From: Pyxicephalus adspersus
Lineage: Eukaryota > Chordata > Amphibia > Anura > Pyxicephalidae
Assembly: GCF_032062135.1 (NCBI RefSeq)
Contig: NC_092859.1
Span: forward strand, 109,813,952 to 109,877,951
Length of the DNA stretch: 64,000 nucleotides
Reading direction: 5' to 3'
Below are positions 1-13,171 of this stretch, piece by piece. Position 1 is the first letter of the stretch. Each line of letters opens with the position of its first letter. Under the pieces are notes generated by a model, which saw only the letters and a program-made list of their open reading frames with translations, had not been told where the DNA came from and ran no database searches. Position numbers and translations under genes: made by a program.

Positions 1-589
1 TTTCCCTCCTTCTTCACAGGACTAGCTCCCACTTTTCTCCTTATTGGTCTTATTACCAGGTGTCAGAAGTCAGCTTCATGTCACCGTGGGCAGCTGGAGC
101 CTGGGGAGCGCAGCGCTGGCGCCTGCCTTCTATGCTAGAATAGAGACACCAAGCATCACTCACTTGTATTCTATTCTATTGTTTATCAGGACATAGGTTT
201 GCTTTTTTACATCAGCTCAATCCGCATCAGATAAAAGCAAACGCAGAATTACTGCATATTTGTTTTAGAAGAAAAACAATCATATAAAGACGGCGGTAAT
301 ACAAGCAGCACTTGCCTGTCTTATTCTGCTCCCTACATTCTAGAAGTGTCAATAGATGGAGGCCTCATTTTTTCGTTGGGGGTGTATAGATGACTAAACA
401 TGGAGACACTGAAACCATTTATTGGCTATAGTGATTTTTTAAAAACTTGTTCTCTTTACCTAGGATGCATTTATATGGGCACACTACCTGTACTCGTCTT
501 TCTTGATTTAAACCAATCACATACACAGCAGTACAATACCTAAACGGTAAAAGTGTATACTGCTCATAAACCTTGGAGGTTAAACTTCT
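1..589. other. Unassigned intergenic sequence
   Basis: No coding exon, RNA gene or clear repeat was recognised. Bases 1-130 are somewhat GC-richer than the surroundings, without a supportable reading frame. Confidence 0.5.
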
Positions 590-1175
590 CAGCCTTGTGC
601 CTACCCTTACCTTCCTTGCCTGGTGCCTAACCTTACCGTCCAGCCTGTGTCTAACCTTACCCTCCAAACTGTGCCTAATGTTACTCTCCAGCCCCGTGCC
701 TAACCTTACCCACCAGCCTGTGCCTAACCTTACCCGCCAGACTGTGCCTAACCTTACCCTCCAGCCCTGTGCCTAACCTTCCCCTCCAGCCCTTTGCCTA
801 ACCTTACCCACCAGCCTGTGCCTAACTTTACCCTCCAGCCCTGTGCCTAACCTTACCAACCAGCCTGTGTCTAACCTTACCCACCAGCCTGTGTCTAACC
901 TTACCCTCCAGACTGTGCCTAACCGTACCCTCCAGCCTGTCTCTAACCTTACCCTCCAGCCCTGTGCCTAACCTTACCCTCCTTGCCTGGTGCCTAGTTT
1001 TACCCTCCTTGCCTGGTGCCTAACCTTACCCTCCAGACTGTGCCTAACCTTATCATCCATCCCTGTGTCTAACCTTATCCTCCTTGCCCCGTGCATAACC
1101 TTACCCACCAGCCTGTGCCTAACCTTGCCCTCCAGGCTGTGCCTAACCTTACCCTCCAGCCCTATGCCTACCCTT
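590..1175. repeat. 24/25-bp minisatellite, about two dozen copies
   Basis: The unit is close to 'gtgcctaaccttaccctcc' plus 'agccct' or 'agcct', repeated head to tail with point changes and 24- or 25-base units. The unit is C-rich on the plus strand. Open frames on both strands here (leucine/proline-rich) come from the repeat and are not genes. Copies diverge more at the left edge. Confidence 0.95.
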
Positions 1176-1569
1176 TAATCACAAGCTATCCTACCGAGAA
1201 CATAACCCTTAACACTCCCGGTAAATACCTAACCTTCCAGGTAGGAAAATTTGCATCTTCCTAAAATTTTTTTTTTTGGGGGGGGGTCAATCATGTATAA
1301 ACTTATAGATAAGGGTTAGGGAGGCCCACTGCTAACCACTGCTATAGGTAATTAGTGGAAATAAAACATTGATTTTAAAAAAAATCTAAACCTTTTCATA
1401 TGCTATTCCTGCACCTGGCACATGGCTAATGGTGTCTGTCAGTGCCCTATTTTCATTAGATAAGTAATAAATGCCGCAAAAATCATTATAAAACTGGAAG
1501 TCTGCCATCATATGTCTATAGGTCTCTTAAGAGCACTTAAGGCAAACCTATCCCAACACTTTTTACTAT

Positions 1570-2055
1570 AAAATGGTGGCTAACCCTTTTATATAATGAT
1601 TAAAAAATGTTTAAATACTGTTTTTTAAAATTTGATGTGGAGACCCCTCTCTTCTGGGAAACCTACAGGCTCCAGATACGTACAACATGTATCCCAGGAG
1701 GCTGTGGGCTGCTCCTTCTGGGTGTGCCTGATCTCGGGCATGCACAGAAGGAACTTTCCTCTGAAGTAGAGGGATAAAAGGGAGCAATCTCATGCATGTG
1801 CAGTGATATCAACACTTTTTGTTTACATTTTCTGGAAAGGGCATCACCCAATCTCGCATGTCAGGTGACATTGGAAGAAGAACCGGGAAGAGAAGAAAGA
1901 AGATGGCAGTGCCTGGTGCCCAATCCGCACTGGAATGTAGAAGGAAGACGGGATGGCACCGGATTAACTGGGCAAAGATCACAGGGGGTTTGATGGCTTT
2001 TTGCCTATAAATGTGTTATTTATTTTTTTTATTGATAGTTCCACTTTAAGAAATA
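1570..2055. repeat. Probable interspersed frog repeat (unclassified)
   Basis: A relatively GC-rich block ('gggcatgcacagaagg', 'agatggcagtgcctggtgcc') ends in an AT-rich tail ('ttgcctataaatgtgtt') and 'gttccactttaag'. The composition shift and tail resemble abundant short frog repeats, but no second copy is visible in this window. Short open frames on both strands lack any domain. Confidence 0.35.
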
Positions 2056-2529
2056 TAAAATGACAGCACATTGTTCTGGTTATTTTCATTAAATAAAGGA
2101 TTGATCTCATGTCTGTTGGTAGATACAGAGTCTCTTCAATTTAGTCAGCCGCTGAACATACCACTGTCACTACAGTTTCCTCATAAGCTGGTGATAGCCT
2201 TTGGCTTCTTGGCCGACAACCCCCCCTCAATGACAGCTACTTAGTTTGGACAAGCTGACCTTTCAAGTTATAAAGCAGTCTAATGAGAGTGTGGAAGTAG
2301 AATACCTGGATGATTGACTGCGTTGAAAGTGATAGCCATTTCTTTGCTTTTTTTTTAATATGCCGGCCACAACTTGCATCCAAGTATTGACCTATGTTTG
2401 GATATGTTTTATACATGCTGAATAGACCAGTGCTTTTTCTCTTGAGAAGGTGGAATATTTAGTTAAAAGTATTGAGATATTGTAAATGCTTGAACAAAAT
2501 TCTAGGTACAATAAAATAGGCATATAATG

Positions 2530-2810
2530 CTGTGTTTCTTAACCAGGGTTTCTCCGGAGATTGCCAGGGCTACCTTGAGAAATGAGCAGTTTGTCACTCC
2601 CAGGCCAGTTTAAATGACACCAATGATCTTTTTGGCTATCTGTAAGGATAATATTGTTCACACTGGCCACCAATATAAGAGGCATTCTTCCCACTGACCA
2701 CCACACTTATGTACTGTAGGTTGTGGATATTGTAATTATAGTAGGGGTTCCCTGAAGACCTAAAAGTTATTTCAAGGGTTCCCCCATGTTAAAATGGTTG
2801 AGAAACACTG
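2530..2810. mobile_element. hAT-like non-autonomous element (MITE), family A
   Basis: The left end 'ctgtgtttcttaacca' and right end 'tggttgagaaacactg' are near-perfect inverted repeats. The 8 bases outside each end (atataatg and ctctaatg) agree at 6 of 8 positions, as expected of an aged hAT target duplication. The body has no transposase. Related copies lie at 14678, 27410 and 56483. Confidence 0.8.
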
Positions 2811-3722
2811 CTCTAATGTATACATGTGCTCATCATAGATTAAACCATGCATGGTCTGACTGTTATGCTTTGTTGAATCTGTGGCATTATGTATCATGCA
2901 TGCTTATATATTTATATTATGATTAATATATTATTATACTGTAAGAGCAAAAAACAAACAACTGGTGAGTATGAAGCCCCCCCCCCCCTCAATAATATTT
3001 ATATTGGTCAAAAACTTCGAAGGGATGACTCATTGGGATGCTTTTGCTTTACCAGGAAATCTAAAAGCTTTGCAAAATATAAACAGCCTGGCATTCGGAA
3101 AGAGAGAAGACCCTCATGTTTTACAGAAGCTTGTTTTAGAGTGTTAAAGTAACACATTGATTGAAGGTGTCCACAGATGATCCCTATAAAAAGTTGCAAT
3201 TGGAAAACTGTCATGTTTGTGCCCATGGAGGTAGAAGGAGGTTTAAAGACAGTACACTTTAACAACAAGCCCTAGGGAAAAGAACAGCCATTATCTAAAA
3301 CATTAATAGAAATTTCTTCCAAGCTGACTCTGCTAGGTCTTAAGGTCTTGAGACACGGGACTAGTTCTATTTCCAAATGACAAAGGCCAATTTAGGTGAC
3401 CTTTTCTACTGTTAATTATCAGTCCTGTATTTACTGTTACCACAACTGTTTGACTTTTATGTTAATTTTCCTCTTTCCCTTTCTACGTTTAGTAGTCATC
3501 ATTACATTCATAGGTGGTAATGACTGTCTGGCTTGACATATGATGACAGGTCAAGGAAGCCCCATGCTGGACATCACATCTGCACTTCGTCATCTTCTTG
3601 GATTCCTAAGAGGCATTTTAAAAGTGTAAAACTAAAGTAATAGTGAAACGTGCAGTTGATACAAGTACACTTCTATCTTAAAGGTAAAAGCCATCTTTCA
3701 AATGAACAAAATTCAAACATTA

Positions 3723-3940
3723 GACCCGATTTTTTAAGCTCTCCAAGATTGGAGAATTAAACCATAATGGGAGAACCTGGGTGATCCAGCAAACCTTGAA
3801 TGGATTTCCTAAAAATAATTTGCTTTTAGTTGGCAAAAATGTTCAATTGTAAACCAGATACACTACAGGTTTTCTGAATCACCCAGGTCCCCCATGATAG
3901 TCTATCTTGAGTTTAGGAGTGCTTAAATAAATAAGGCCCA
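3723..3940. mobile_element. Palindromic MITE, family B (diverged copy)
   Basis: The element opens with 'agctctccaagattggag', has 'gtgatccagcaaacctt' in the left arm and the complementary 'tctgaatcacccagg' in the right arm, and ends 'taaataaggccc'. The two arms are reverse complements, so the whole element could fold into one hairpin. Better copy at 13172. Confidence 0.75.
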
Positions 3941-6900
3941 TTATGTCAATGTTCACAACACTGAGCTACTTCTTCTACCAGCTTTAGAAGCCCTGTACAG
4001 AGTAGAGATTAGACTGACATGGGTTACCTATTTTTCTGATTAAAGTAAATTAGCATTGTTGAACTGTTTTATTTCAGTCTCCAAATATTATTATTAAAAA
4101 ATCCTATTTATAAAGTGCTAACATATAACACAGCAGTGTACATTAAATAAGGGTTGCAAATGACAGACAAACAACAAACATGGACACAGGAGTAGAGGAC
4201 CCTTACCAAAATCTTTTATAGATATAAGATAAGATATCTGAATTCACACCTGGTTTAGGTTATCAGATCAATTCACTTATTTCTAAAACAGAGTATGTAC
4301 ATACTTTGCCTACATCTCTAATAAAAGGACACTCAACATTGTCATATTTTTTTGGATTGCAAGACGTAACCTTCACCTGGTTCTTTTTGGTCATTTGCAG
4401 CTCGGTGTCATAGCCCATGGCATGTCAAACACAAGTAAGGGTGAAGTTTAGAAGGTTACATTCCTTATGAAAGGTGCGTGTAATAACACAGTGACTATAT
4501 ACTGTAATGTAGCTTTTACTTGCTCTGGTAGCAATGATAGATTTTTCACTTTTACTTACTTTAATCTTCATTGACTGTGTACTGAAAGGAGGTCACTCAG
4601 CAAAGCGTATAAGGTTTATTGAATCCCATGGAGAAGGGGCAGGCAGCATACATTAACATTCATTGTGAACACTGAGCTGCGCTAAATGCAGTAGGGCATG
4701 TCTTATTGCCTTCCACTTGATGGCATTCACTGCCAACACTCATTTATAATACCAGCACCTTCCCACAAGATTTAAGGAGCCTTATGACACTATGAATCTG
4801 CAGAATTCAGGGTTATGACATCTTTCCTGATGGACAGAAAGACTTTACTGATTTATCCAACTGCCTGAACACTTTGTATTCATATTATTCCACTCTTTGC
4901 TGTTATGGGAGACATGTGGTTCTGTAAATCTGACCTAGGGTTTTAGTAAACGTTTTGACATTTCTGCACAGTATGACTATCTAATAATTTGATCTTGGAC
5001 AGTTTTCCTCCTAAAGAGGAGTACTCTTATTCCTGAGAGTGTAAAGAAACAGAGGTGCATACACAAACCGTGAGGAACAAATGGGGTAAGGTGTTCTAAC
5101 CTACCTGACTGTTTTGTTCCCCCAGTAGACATCAGGTTACTTTGTGGTCTGGCCAAAACAAGGCTGGATCAGAAGATCATCTAAGGAACCTTGGTGTCTA
5201 CTTTGAATTCCACTGGTCTCTAAAGCACTCACATAGCACAGATCATCCATGTTTGTATAAAACCACTAATCAAAATCCCTATTGCCCTATTATGAATAAA
5301 AGTATCCACAGACACCAGAGGGCATTTGGATATGCAAGTATAAGCTAAATGCCCCCATAAATATAAATCTTCTGAATATATTAAAAATCAGTGGAGACAC
5401 TAAAGATAGCACCAGCTTATTAGGCTAAAACAATATTGACTGAACATAGTTATGAACCCTGCCTCCATATAGCAGAAAAACTGTCGTTTCATAGTCACCA
5501 ACACCCTCCATTCCTCTATAGGAATATAGCTGGAAACACTTTGTTGCCTGGGATGTTTGAGTAGCTAAATACATCACAACAAAAACATCTTACAAACATT
5601 TATTTTAATATTAACAAATTCAAACATTTTAAAAATAAATTAAAATTTAGCACAAAGACAATTGTATTTTTTTCTTCATTGTATTATATTTGTAATTGAA
5701 GATAATTGTACCTCCTACCATACCCCCCAACAATATTCTAAGAAGGATAAAGATCTGTTCCATCTGATCTATCTATATATAGAAGATATGGGCAGAAGAT
5801 GAAGTTAGAAGGCCACCTAAAATAGAACAGAAAGTATTTATTGACAATAAATTATTGTTGGGGTATAGAAGGTTGCACACGTATTATATTAACAAATATT
5901 ACAAAATTTCTATGCTAATGTTAATGTTATTATATTTTTCGATAAAATGCACTTTGAAAGCCCTGTGTAACAAAGTATTTCAAGTCATATCACTTTTAAA
6001 CATGTCTAATGGTTTCTCCTCCCTAACAAGCCTCAACTAGCAGGGTCTGCTTGGACCCTATAGAAATATGTCTTCCAACTATCATACAATATTTAAGGGC
6101 TTCATAACAAAAGTACACATTCTGTATATTTTTAGAGACTTTAGCTGATCAATAACTGTACATTGTGTAATCTTGATGTTATGTGAATCCTGTGATTCTG
6201 AAATAGTTTACAGCTCATTGAGTAGCTCACTACGCGTTTTCCACCTTGGGTGCTGATAGACTTTGTTTAAGCACTAAATTGGGACATATTTATAAAGCAG
6301 TGTCTCAGACATTGACTAAATATTCACTGGTTGATATAAATGATTGATGAAAGTCATTCATATTCACCACTTTAAAAACAGATTTTCTACCTGACTTTTG
6401 CATTGCCTAATAAATGGGGCCTTCAGTTAGTCCAACCTAATATTAAATCTCTACTTCTGTACAGGATGCATTGCAAAAATATGAGACCAACGTGTTGCAG
6501 AAGCAGAATTATTATTTGGCTTATTTGACAAGATGATTCAAAAAGCATCAGTAATATCTAAAGTGTTATAATCCATCAACCAATCAATGTTTAGTTTTCT
6601 GCAGTCAACTCAGTAAATGATAAGTTAAGATAAGCTTGTATGGGGTACTTCAATTTGTATGTTACCATTGCTGGACCTAAGCTAAAAACCTAGAACCTGA
6701 TCTTCACATGTTATTAAAATGTATGTGTTAGATAAACCCATAATTTTGTATAATGTCATATTTATCTACGCGACTAAACGTGAAGCCAAGGGCAGGATAT
6801 ATGTCATATGTCTATCATACTTGACAAAGTTGATGCTCTTTTGCAGTTTGAGACTGCCCAGAAAGTTGGAGCAACTATTCATGAGTTGTATTAGCATATT

Positions 6901-7512
6901 TTTTGTTCTCTATTTCTGTATGAATGACCATTTTTGATGGATTTTATTTGTATGGACTTGTATATAACCTATTGTAACCATATTGTGGCAAATCACACCC
7001 ATCAGTTGTCACCACACACACATGCACATAATTACACTCATGTATTATTATTGAATTGCTGCTGTAACTTTCTATGAAGATTTTTTAATAAATACACAAG
7101 CTTTTTATGATACAGAAAAAGACAATCCTGTTCTTAATATGCCCAAACAGTATATTAATATTACTTTTTTACAGTATGTATAATTATATTATTTTTTTAG
7201 TACAGTAGGGAATGATTATATGTGGTGGGTAGATTGGTTCTGGTGACCATTGTCTATTAAACAGAATGCGTTACAAAATCAAACATTTTATAGTTGCCCT
7301 TGATCAGGAAATGAGGCGGAATCTCCCAGTAAATATTGATCATTTGATACTTGTCCTCCCTAACATGTATAAGGAGGCAGCAGCCTAGGAGGACAATCAT
7401 GTCTTCATATACTGTGCTATAACTAAAGTCTATACAATAAATTCATTTGAATAGTATACAACTATCAAAACATTCTGCCCTTATGTATGGCATCACTGTT
7501 CAAGGAAAACAT
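3941..7512. other. Intergenic, no gene recognised
   Basis: AT-rich sequence with only short chance reading frames. One 34-base stretch at 4401-4434 on the plus strand has consensus splice sites on both sides but no partner exon. No tRNA, snRNA or LINE domain was seen. Confidence 0.5.
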
Positions 7513-7850
7513 TTGACCTAAGCTCTTAACCCCGGTACAGACGTAAGATCAACGTCACATGATTGTCGCTAGAATTGATTATTTGTGATTGTTTTCATGA
7601 CAGATGAATGAATAAGCACTGTATATACATCACCATTCTTTTCTATGGAGAGGGGAGGGGGATGACGAGCAAGCCACATCTAGCAGTGCTCTTTTTCATA
7701 GGAATGCTTTATCCGATTGGTTGTTAATCAATCCACCATGGCGGATTGCTGAACAATGTCTGAGGCCTGTTGTACACATGCCACAAGTTTACTCAAGATG
7801 AGAAATGTTGGTTTTGGGCAATGTATACATAGCTTTTGTTAACTTTTATC
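7513..7850. mobile_element. 'tacacac' MITE, family C (diverged)
   Basis: Contains the family landmarks in order: 'gattgttttcatgaca', 'atgaatgaataag', 'ttcttttctatggagagg', 'gttgtacacatg' and 'acatagctttt'. The same order is seen at 9064 and 15599. No coding capacity. Confidence 0.65.
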
Positions 7851-9063
7851 TTGCATCCTACTACTTTATTCAGCTTCCAGAATAAATCTTTATATTAGAA
7901 CTATAATTGCATGCAAGGTAGTTTCTCCTTGTGTTCTCAGATCTTTCTTGGCAATGAAGGAGTTAATCATTTCCCATATATGTAGCCCAAGTATCAATTA
8001 CCTTTCAGTATTATGTACAGTCTCTGTCAGACAGCCCACGCTTGTCCCATAAAGATGCCCAATGTCACCCATCATAAGCACAGCTATGCCTGTCATCTTA
8101 AACTCTGCCAAGCAGAAAGGACAAAATCTGACAAGTGATTTAGTTCCAGGTAAATTGACTTTTGAACTGCCATGTTGATTTGTCTGTAAGGACGAGATGA
8201 TGGAAATTTTCCTCACATCACTAGACGTCCATCTGTGGACAGGCCGCTGTGTCAGCTACTAATCTCAATGTACTGATGGAAGCTATTGTTCAGAGACAGA
8301 TTGCCCAATGTTACCATACAAGCAAGGGTACAGCAGAGCTGGTTTGCTCGAGATTTCTTTCACATGCTTTACTTTTCACCGCTCTTGTATTAAAAAGCCA
8401 AAGTCATTAACAATAAAAGAAATCAACCTCTGGTTTATAAAAATGCTAATGATCACCAAAACAAAAAGAAAAAGAGAAGACATGGAAAGAATACTTTTCC
8501 AATATTCTGGTGTGTACAAGTAACTAATGTTTTAATATTTGTCATGTAGCAAAACTTTCAACAATTAATTAAAAAAAAACAAAGGGGGTTATTGGGTAAA
8601 AAGGCACGTATGAACATATACAGGAAACCTGTAGGTAAATCTCATCTAGTGATTGTCAACCAATACTACAATCTCATCAGGGATGGTGGCGACTGGTTGT
8701 CTGTAGTCACTTTCAGCCCCCTCACTTTGTACTATGATGACTATTAGAGATTGCATTGTCTGGCATTCCCTTCGGATGCTGGTCCTAAGCCGCTCTGTCC
8801 CATATACAAGTTTCAGCTTCAATTTTTTTCCTTGGTAAGTTTATTTTAAACAGATTTTTTTATTTAAATTACTGTACCTAAAATTGTGTTGTTATTAAGT
8901 TAGTATTTTTATTAATGTTTTATTTAAGTTGTATTTATTTGATTGCTACATAACAGTCATTTTAAAGTTCCTGTTCATTGGTGTAAAACTTTGCATATTT
9001 TTTTTTATGTAAATACTTTTACAAATACTTATATAAATACTTTTTTTTATATTTTATACTATA

Positions 9064-9382
9064 GGGCCACATACACACACGCTCGATTATTGTCATTGGA
9101 AAATATCTTTTACGATTGTTTTCAGCGACAAACGACTGAAGATAAATGAATGAGTGCTGTACATACAGCATTGTTCTGTTCTATAGAGAGGGAAGGAGGG
9201 GGGGCGGGAGAGTGGCACCCCACTGCACTCTCCTCCCTTTACTACCATTGCGGTCGTTCATAGATCCGCCAGGATGGATCCATGAATGAGGTTGGACGAC
9301 CTCTGTACACATGTCAGATTCTCACCCTAGATGAGCACCACAACTTGTATCGGCCGAGAAACATCTGATGTGTATTTAGCTT
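9064..9382. mobile_element. 'tacacac' MITE, family C
   Basis: Starts 'gccacatacacacacgctcg' and ends 'tgatgtgtatttagctta', so the termini form imperfect inverted repeats. The internal landmarks 'gttctgttctatagagaggg' and 'tgtacacatgtcagattctc' are shared with the copy at 15599. It is non-coding, and its GC-rich centre contrasts with the AT-rich flanks. Confidence 0.75.
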
Positions 9383-10156
9383 AAAATGATCCAATATGCA
9401 AAGTTTTGCACAAATAACTTTACCCAGTGCCTGTTCATGTTGTGTTATATTATTATATGCCAGGATATGATGGCTGAGCTGGGTGGGAGAAGGGGCATTA
9501 CATGCCATTCAACAATGCAAGAGGTATGCTGATAGGAGAGAGCAGAGTGACATGATGAACACATCAGTCTGCTCCTTCTCTATTTAGTTACATGGTAAAG
9601 GTAAGGGGAGATCTGTAAAGCCTTTGATATACACAATATAATTGTTTTGCAAAATGATTGTTAGTGTTCAGTTTTGGGAATGATCCCTGTACAAACAGTC
9701 TTCCCAGCTACTGACAAGCATCCTATTCTCTTCCATGGATAAAAATCTAGGATCTGTATGGACTTCAAGTATTTTTGGACTACACCAGGGAAAACTCAGG
9801 AGTGTGTAGGAGCGTTATAAATAAAAAAAATGAGCAGAAAGAAATACAAACCTACATACAGGACATACATCTACCTTACAGACATTTCATTTATATAGCC
9901 ATTTGAGTGAGGTTCAGCTTAAAAATAAAAATTTACCTAAATCCATTATGGCAGGGGTTCTTACCCTACCCTAATAATCACATCTCTTGAGAATATGGGA
10001 ACCAAATAATTGGGATATGGGACCGGTTCATTTAAAACATTATCCAAAAACATTATCCAAATTACAGTAACAACTTGTTGACTAAGAGATCATAAACTTA
10101 CCATTTCATCATTGCATTATCTGGTAAAAAAATTATTTAGGTTTCTAAATTATAAT

Positions 10157-10169
10157 GGTGGTGGTGTGT

Positions 10170-10200
<31 letters not shown>

Positions 10201-10201
10201 T
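10157..10201. repeat. GT microsatellite running into a poly-G tract
   Basis: About a dozen GT dinucleotides are followed by about 17 consecutive G. The length is probably polymorphic and prone to sequencing error. Confidence 0.9.
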
Positions 10202-11362
10202 GTAACTATAAAAACCTTTTGTTCCCAAGTAGACTTTTGAGAAATGTTGTCTTATCACAGACGGTGTTTTAATGCATAATAAGCTCAAGGTTCTGACCAG
10301 GGTAAAAAAATAAACAGTGAATGTATGTTTTCAATACTAAGGATCCTTAATCTCAGTAATTAAGTGCTTTCAACTCTATTATCCTTGTAACAATCCTCCA
10401 TAAGTAAACTGGTCAAACTGTCAGGGAATGTCAATCCACACACTCCTAACGGGAACATGTTCAGGATCAGATTAAGGAGTGTGTAAAATAACAATAGTAC
10501 ATACACATTACATATAAAGTGCCTATGTTTGTTTAGCAAATGAAGAATTCTTGGTTTATAGAGGAATTGTAGACTAAATATATTTTGAAACTATACATAA
10601 ATAAAATCAATTGAATGTCTTTTTAATGTATGGCTACTGCATTTTTTCTCTCAGCTTGATTTTGTCATTACTACGCCTTTTATTCCTCCTAGCCATTGAT
10701 TTTCATTCACAGACATGCTTAACCTCATTCAGCCAGCTCCGTAAGAAGTGGTATTATGACTAGTGCTAGTATATCTCTGTCTGATTTTGGGTTAAAGTCA
10801 ATTTACAAAGACTATCACCTGATAAATTAACACCAGCGTGGGGCTGGTGATAACTGGGAGTTTCATAAGCTTTCTATGGAGGACAGAAGGTAAAGGAACT
10901 GTCAGAGGTGGTGATAAAACACTAATTTATGACAAAATAGGGTTATCTACAGAATAATGTTCACTTTATGTAAAATAAAAAAATGTATAGATATGTAAAT
11001 ATAAAATAAAGATTATACACATTTATAAAGATATCAGTATGCGATCCCTGTGGTTCAGCCATACCTCTAATAAATAAATATACCCTTAACAGTTAATTTA
11101 TGGCAAGGAACCTTTTTTACTAATAATAATAATGCAGTTGTGATTTTCTTTTAATGCTGGCACGTGCCATAATGACTCATATGGGGTATTCTTTTATTGG
11201 AGCTATCCAGATGAATAAAATGGCACATAGATTCTGATGCTCCGGATGGGGTGCCATGTCATTGGCTAAAAAAGGAGCATTGCATGGGTATCTACAATAT
11301 TGCTTGCGGTCTCCTTGCAGAGGATCTTTCCCCCACTACTGACATACTTTGTATTGTGTCTC

Positions 11363-11410
11363 TGTAGAGGTGGCCATCTTGGTAGAGGCGGCCATCTTGG
11401 TAGAGGCGGG
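11363..11410. repeat. Three 18-bp tandem units
   Basis: Successive units read 'tagaggtggccatcttgg', 'tagaggcggccatcttgg' and a partial 'tagaggcggg'. They sit in a GC-richer block (about 11240-11520) that is probably an interspersed repeat and account for the glycine/arginine-rich frames there. Confidence 0.8.
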
Positions 11411-12339
11411 TGTTTATTCCTCAGGTCGGAGCCTCCAGCAAGGAGAAGGGTGAGTAGAACAGTGGTGACAGCAACACCAAATCTCACTTTATATCCCAAG
11501 AGACTAGCAGTGGGAAGCACCAGTGCTATAGAGCTCACATTGCAGACATATACTTGTTAACAAAAAAAGACCAAAATTTCAAAGAGAGCTGATCCTGGGA
11601 TTTTTTTTGGGGAACGGGGTCTACATAACATATATCTACCAGAAAATGTACCATGCATATTTACATGACATCATATTGGGTAAGCTCCATTGTCACATCG
11701 ACAAACTGCTCAAAACAGCCCAGATCATCCTTTTGCCCCAGCTAGGGCAGCCTTATATTATGGGGTATGTCCAGCCACACACCTGCAATTTCCCTGCACA
11801 GGGGAAGGGAATACGATTGCTGCCATACCTATTGTATATTTTCATACTAATAGGTACACATAGAACAATATAATATCTAAATATTACCCTGACAGAAAAA
11901 CACAAGAAGTCTCATGGCAGAATCAAATCCCTATGTGCACATTTCATCCTGTACATTGATTTTGTATCTTTATATAGAAATAGCTGAAGCTAAACATACA
12001 CTGCACCACTCATTGCAGGAGGGGGAGATATTTTTTTCCTACCTTCTGTAAACAACTTTAGCAGCCTAGATATGGCTAGTCATTGACTAATCGCCCTGGG
12101 CGCCATTTGAAATACTATTTTATGTATCTGCATTACCAAAACGCATTACAAATTCATGCTTGGAACCTTGGCAATGCAGGTAGATAAAGAATGCAGGAAC
12201 TTTGTATTAATCTGAGTCTGAAGTTAATACACCGTTTCTGTGTTTGATCATTTCCACACTGACACATTCATATATCTTCTGTGTTTTTTCTCTCTTTTTC
12301 TCCTATTGAAATACGTATTGAAATTCTTTCTAACGTTTT

Positions 12340-12640
12340 ACATCAGCAGTTTCCAGAAAGATACACTGGGAGCTAATAGGATTAATGGAAATGCATGGGC
12401 AAGATTTCAAGGCAACTTAAAAAATGTAAGTTAAAACTGAAGGGAGCCTTTGTTTTTCACAAGCGACTTGTAAAAATGCACAGCACAGAGCTCACACAAG
12501 CAAATCCTTACAATATCTGTGCAATTATTCATTTAAATAGATTCAATGCATGCATTGTAGCTTGCAGCGACAGTATGTTATGTGTAACATGTGCTCCAGG
12601 TTTATTTATCCAATTTGTATATGAAAAGCTCAAAAGCTAA
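12340..12640. other. Candidate conserved non-coding element
   Basis: A high-complexity block with no repeat similarity inside the window contains homeodomain-like and octamer-like words such as 'ctaataggattaatgg', 'atgcatgggc', 'tgcaattattcatttaaat' and 'caatgcatgcattg'. This texture is typical of vertebrate conserved enhancers. Conservation itself was not tested, and the short open frames have no domain. Confidence 0.3.
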
Positions 12641-12644
12641 TAAG

Positions 12645-12647
<3 letters not shown>

Positions 12648-12695
<48 letters not shown>
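12648..12695. repeat. AT microsatellite
   Basis: About 24 uninterrupted TA dinucleotides. Confidence 0.97.
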
Positions 12696-12698
<3 letters not shown>

Positions 12699-13171
12699 CA
12701 TGGCAGTTTACTTTAAAGCTGAAATTGGATCAACTATAAAAAAAAGAATTGTAATTAGGATGCCCCCTTATTTTTATGAATGAGGAGGTGTAATGCAGAA
12801 ATGTACTAATCTTATTCCTCACTTCTGCAAGCTTCTTCGAATTTCAGATGCTGAGTTTATGTGGTGTGTGGAAGAGGATACACAAAAAAAATAAGTCTTC
12901 TTCACAATGCTCTGTGGGTTGCTTTACTGAAGGAGTTCAGATTCTTCATTCAATAGATGGTGTGAATATTCACTTTGATTATCCAATCACTGGAAAAGCA
13001 AATTCCTTTTTGCTTATTTTATCCGCACATGATTGTGTACTGAAAGGGAATGGGAGCGATTTTTAACACCTTCAGTAAATCACCTGAATTGTCTTTCCTT
13101 TAGAACTGCTGAGAAATGCAATTCATATTATGTGCCAGCTACTTGCTGTAATGTTGATAATAATGAATAAT

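Larger units (their letters stand above)
9383..12339. other. Intergenic, repeats but no gene
   Basis: Holds a GT/G-run at 10157-10201, an inverted repeat with nearby GATA motifs at 10813-10853, and three 18-bp tandem units ('tagaggcggccatcttgg') at 11363-11410 inside a probable interspersed repeat. No coding exon recognised. Confidence 0.5.

Noticed and set aside
573..1178. Leucine/proline-rich frames and a CRISPR-like look
   Set aside because: The units are contiguous, diverged minisatellite repeats with no unique spacers. The host is a vertebrate.
1310..1322. Telomere-like 'gggttaggg'
   Set aside because: A single copy only. Nothing supports an interstitial telomere array.
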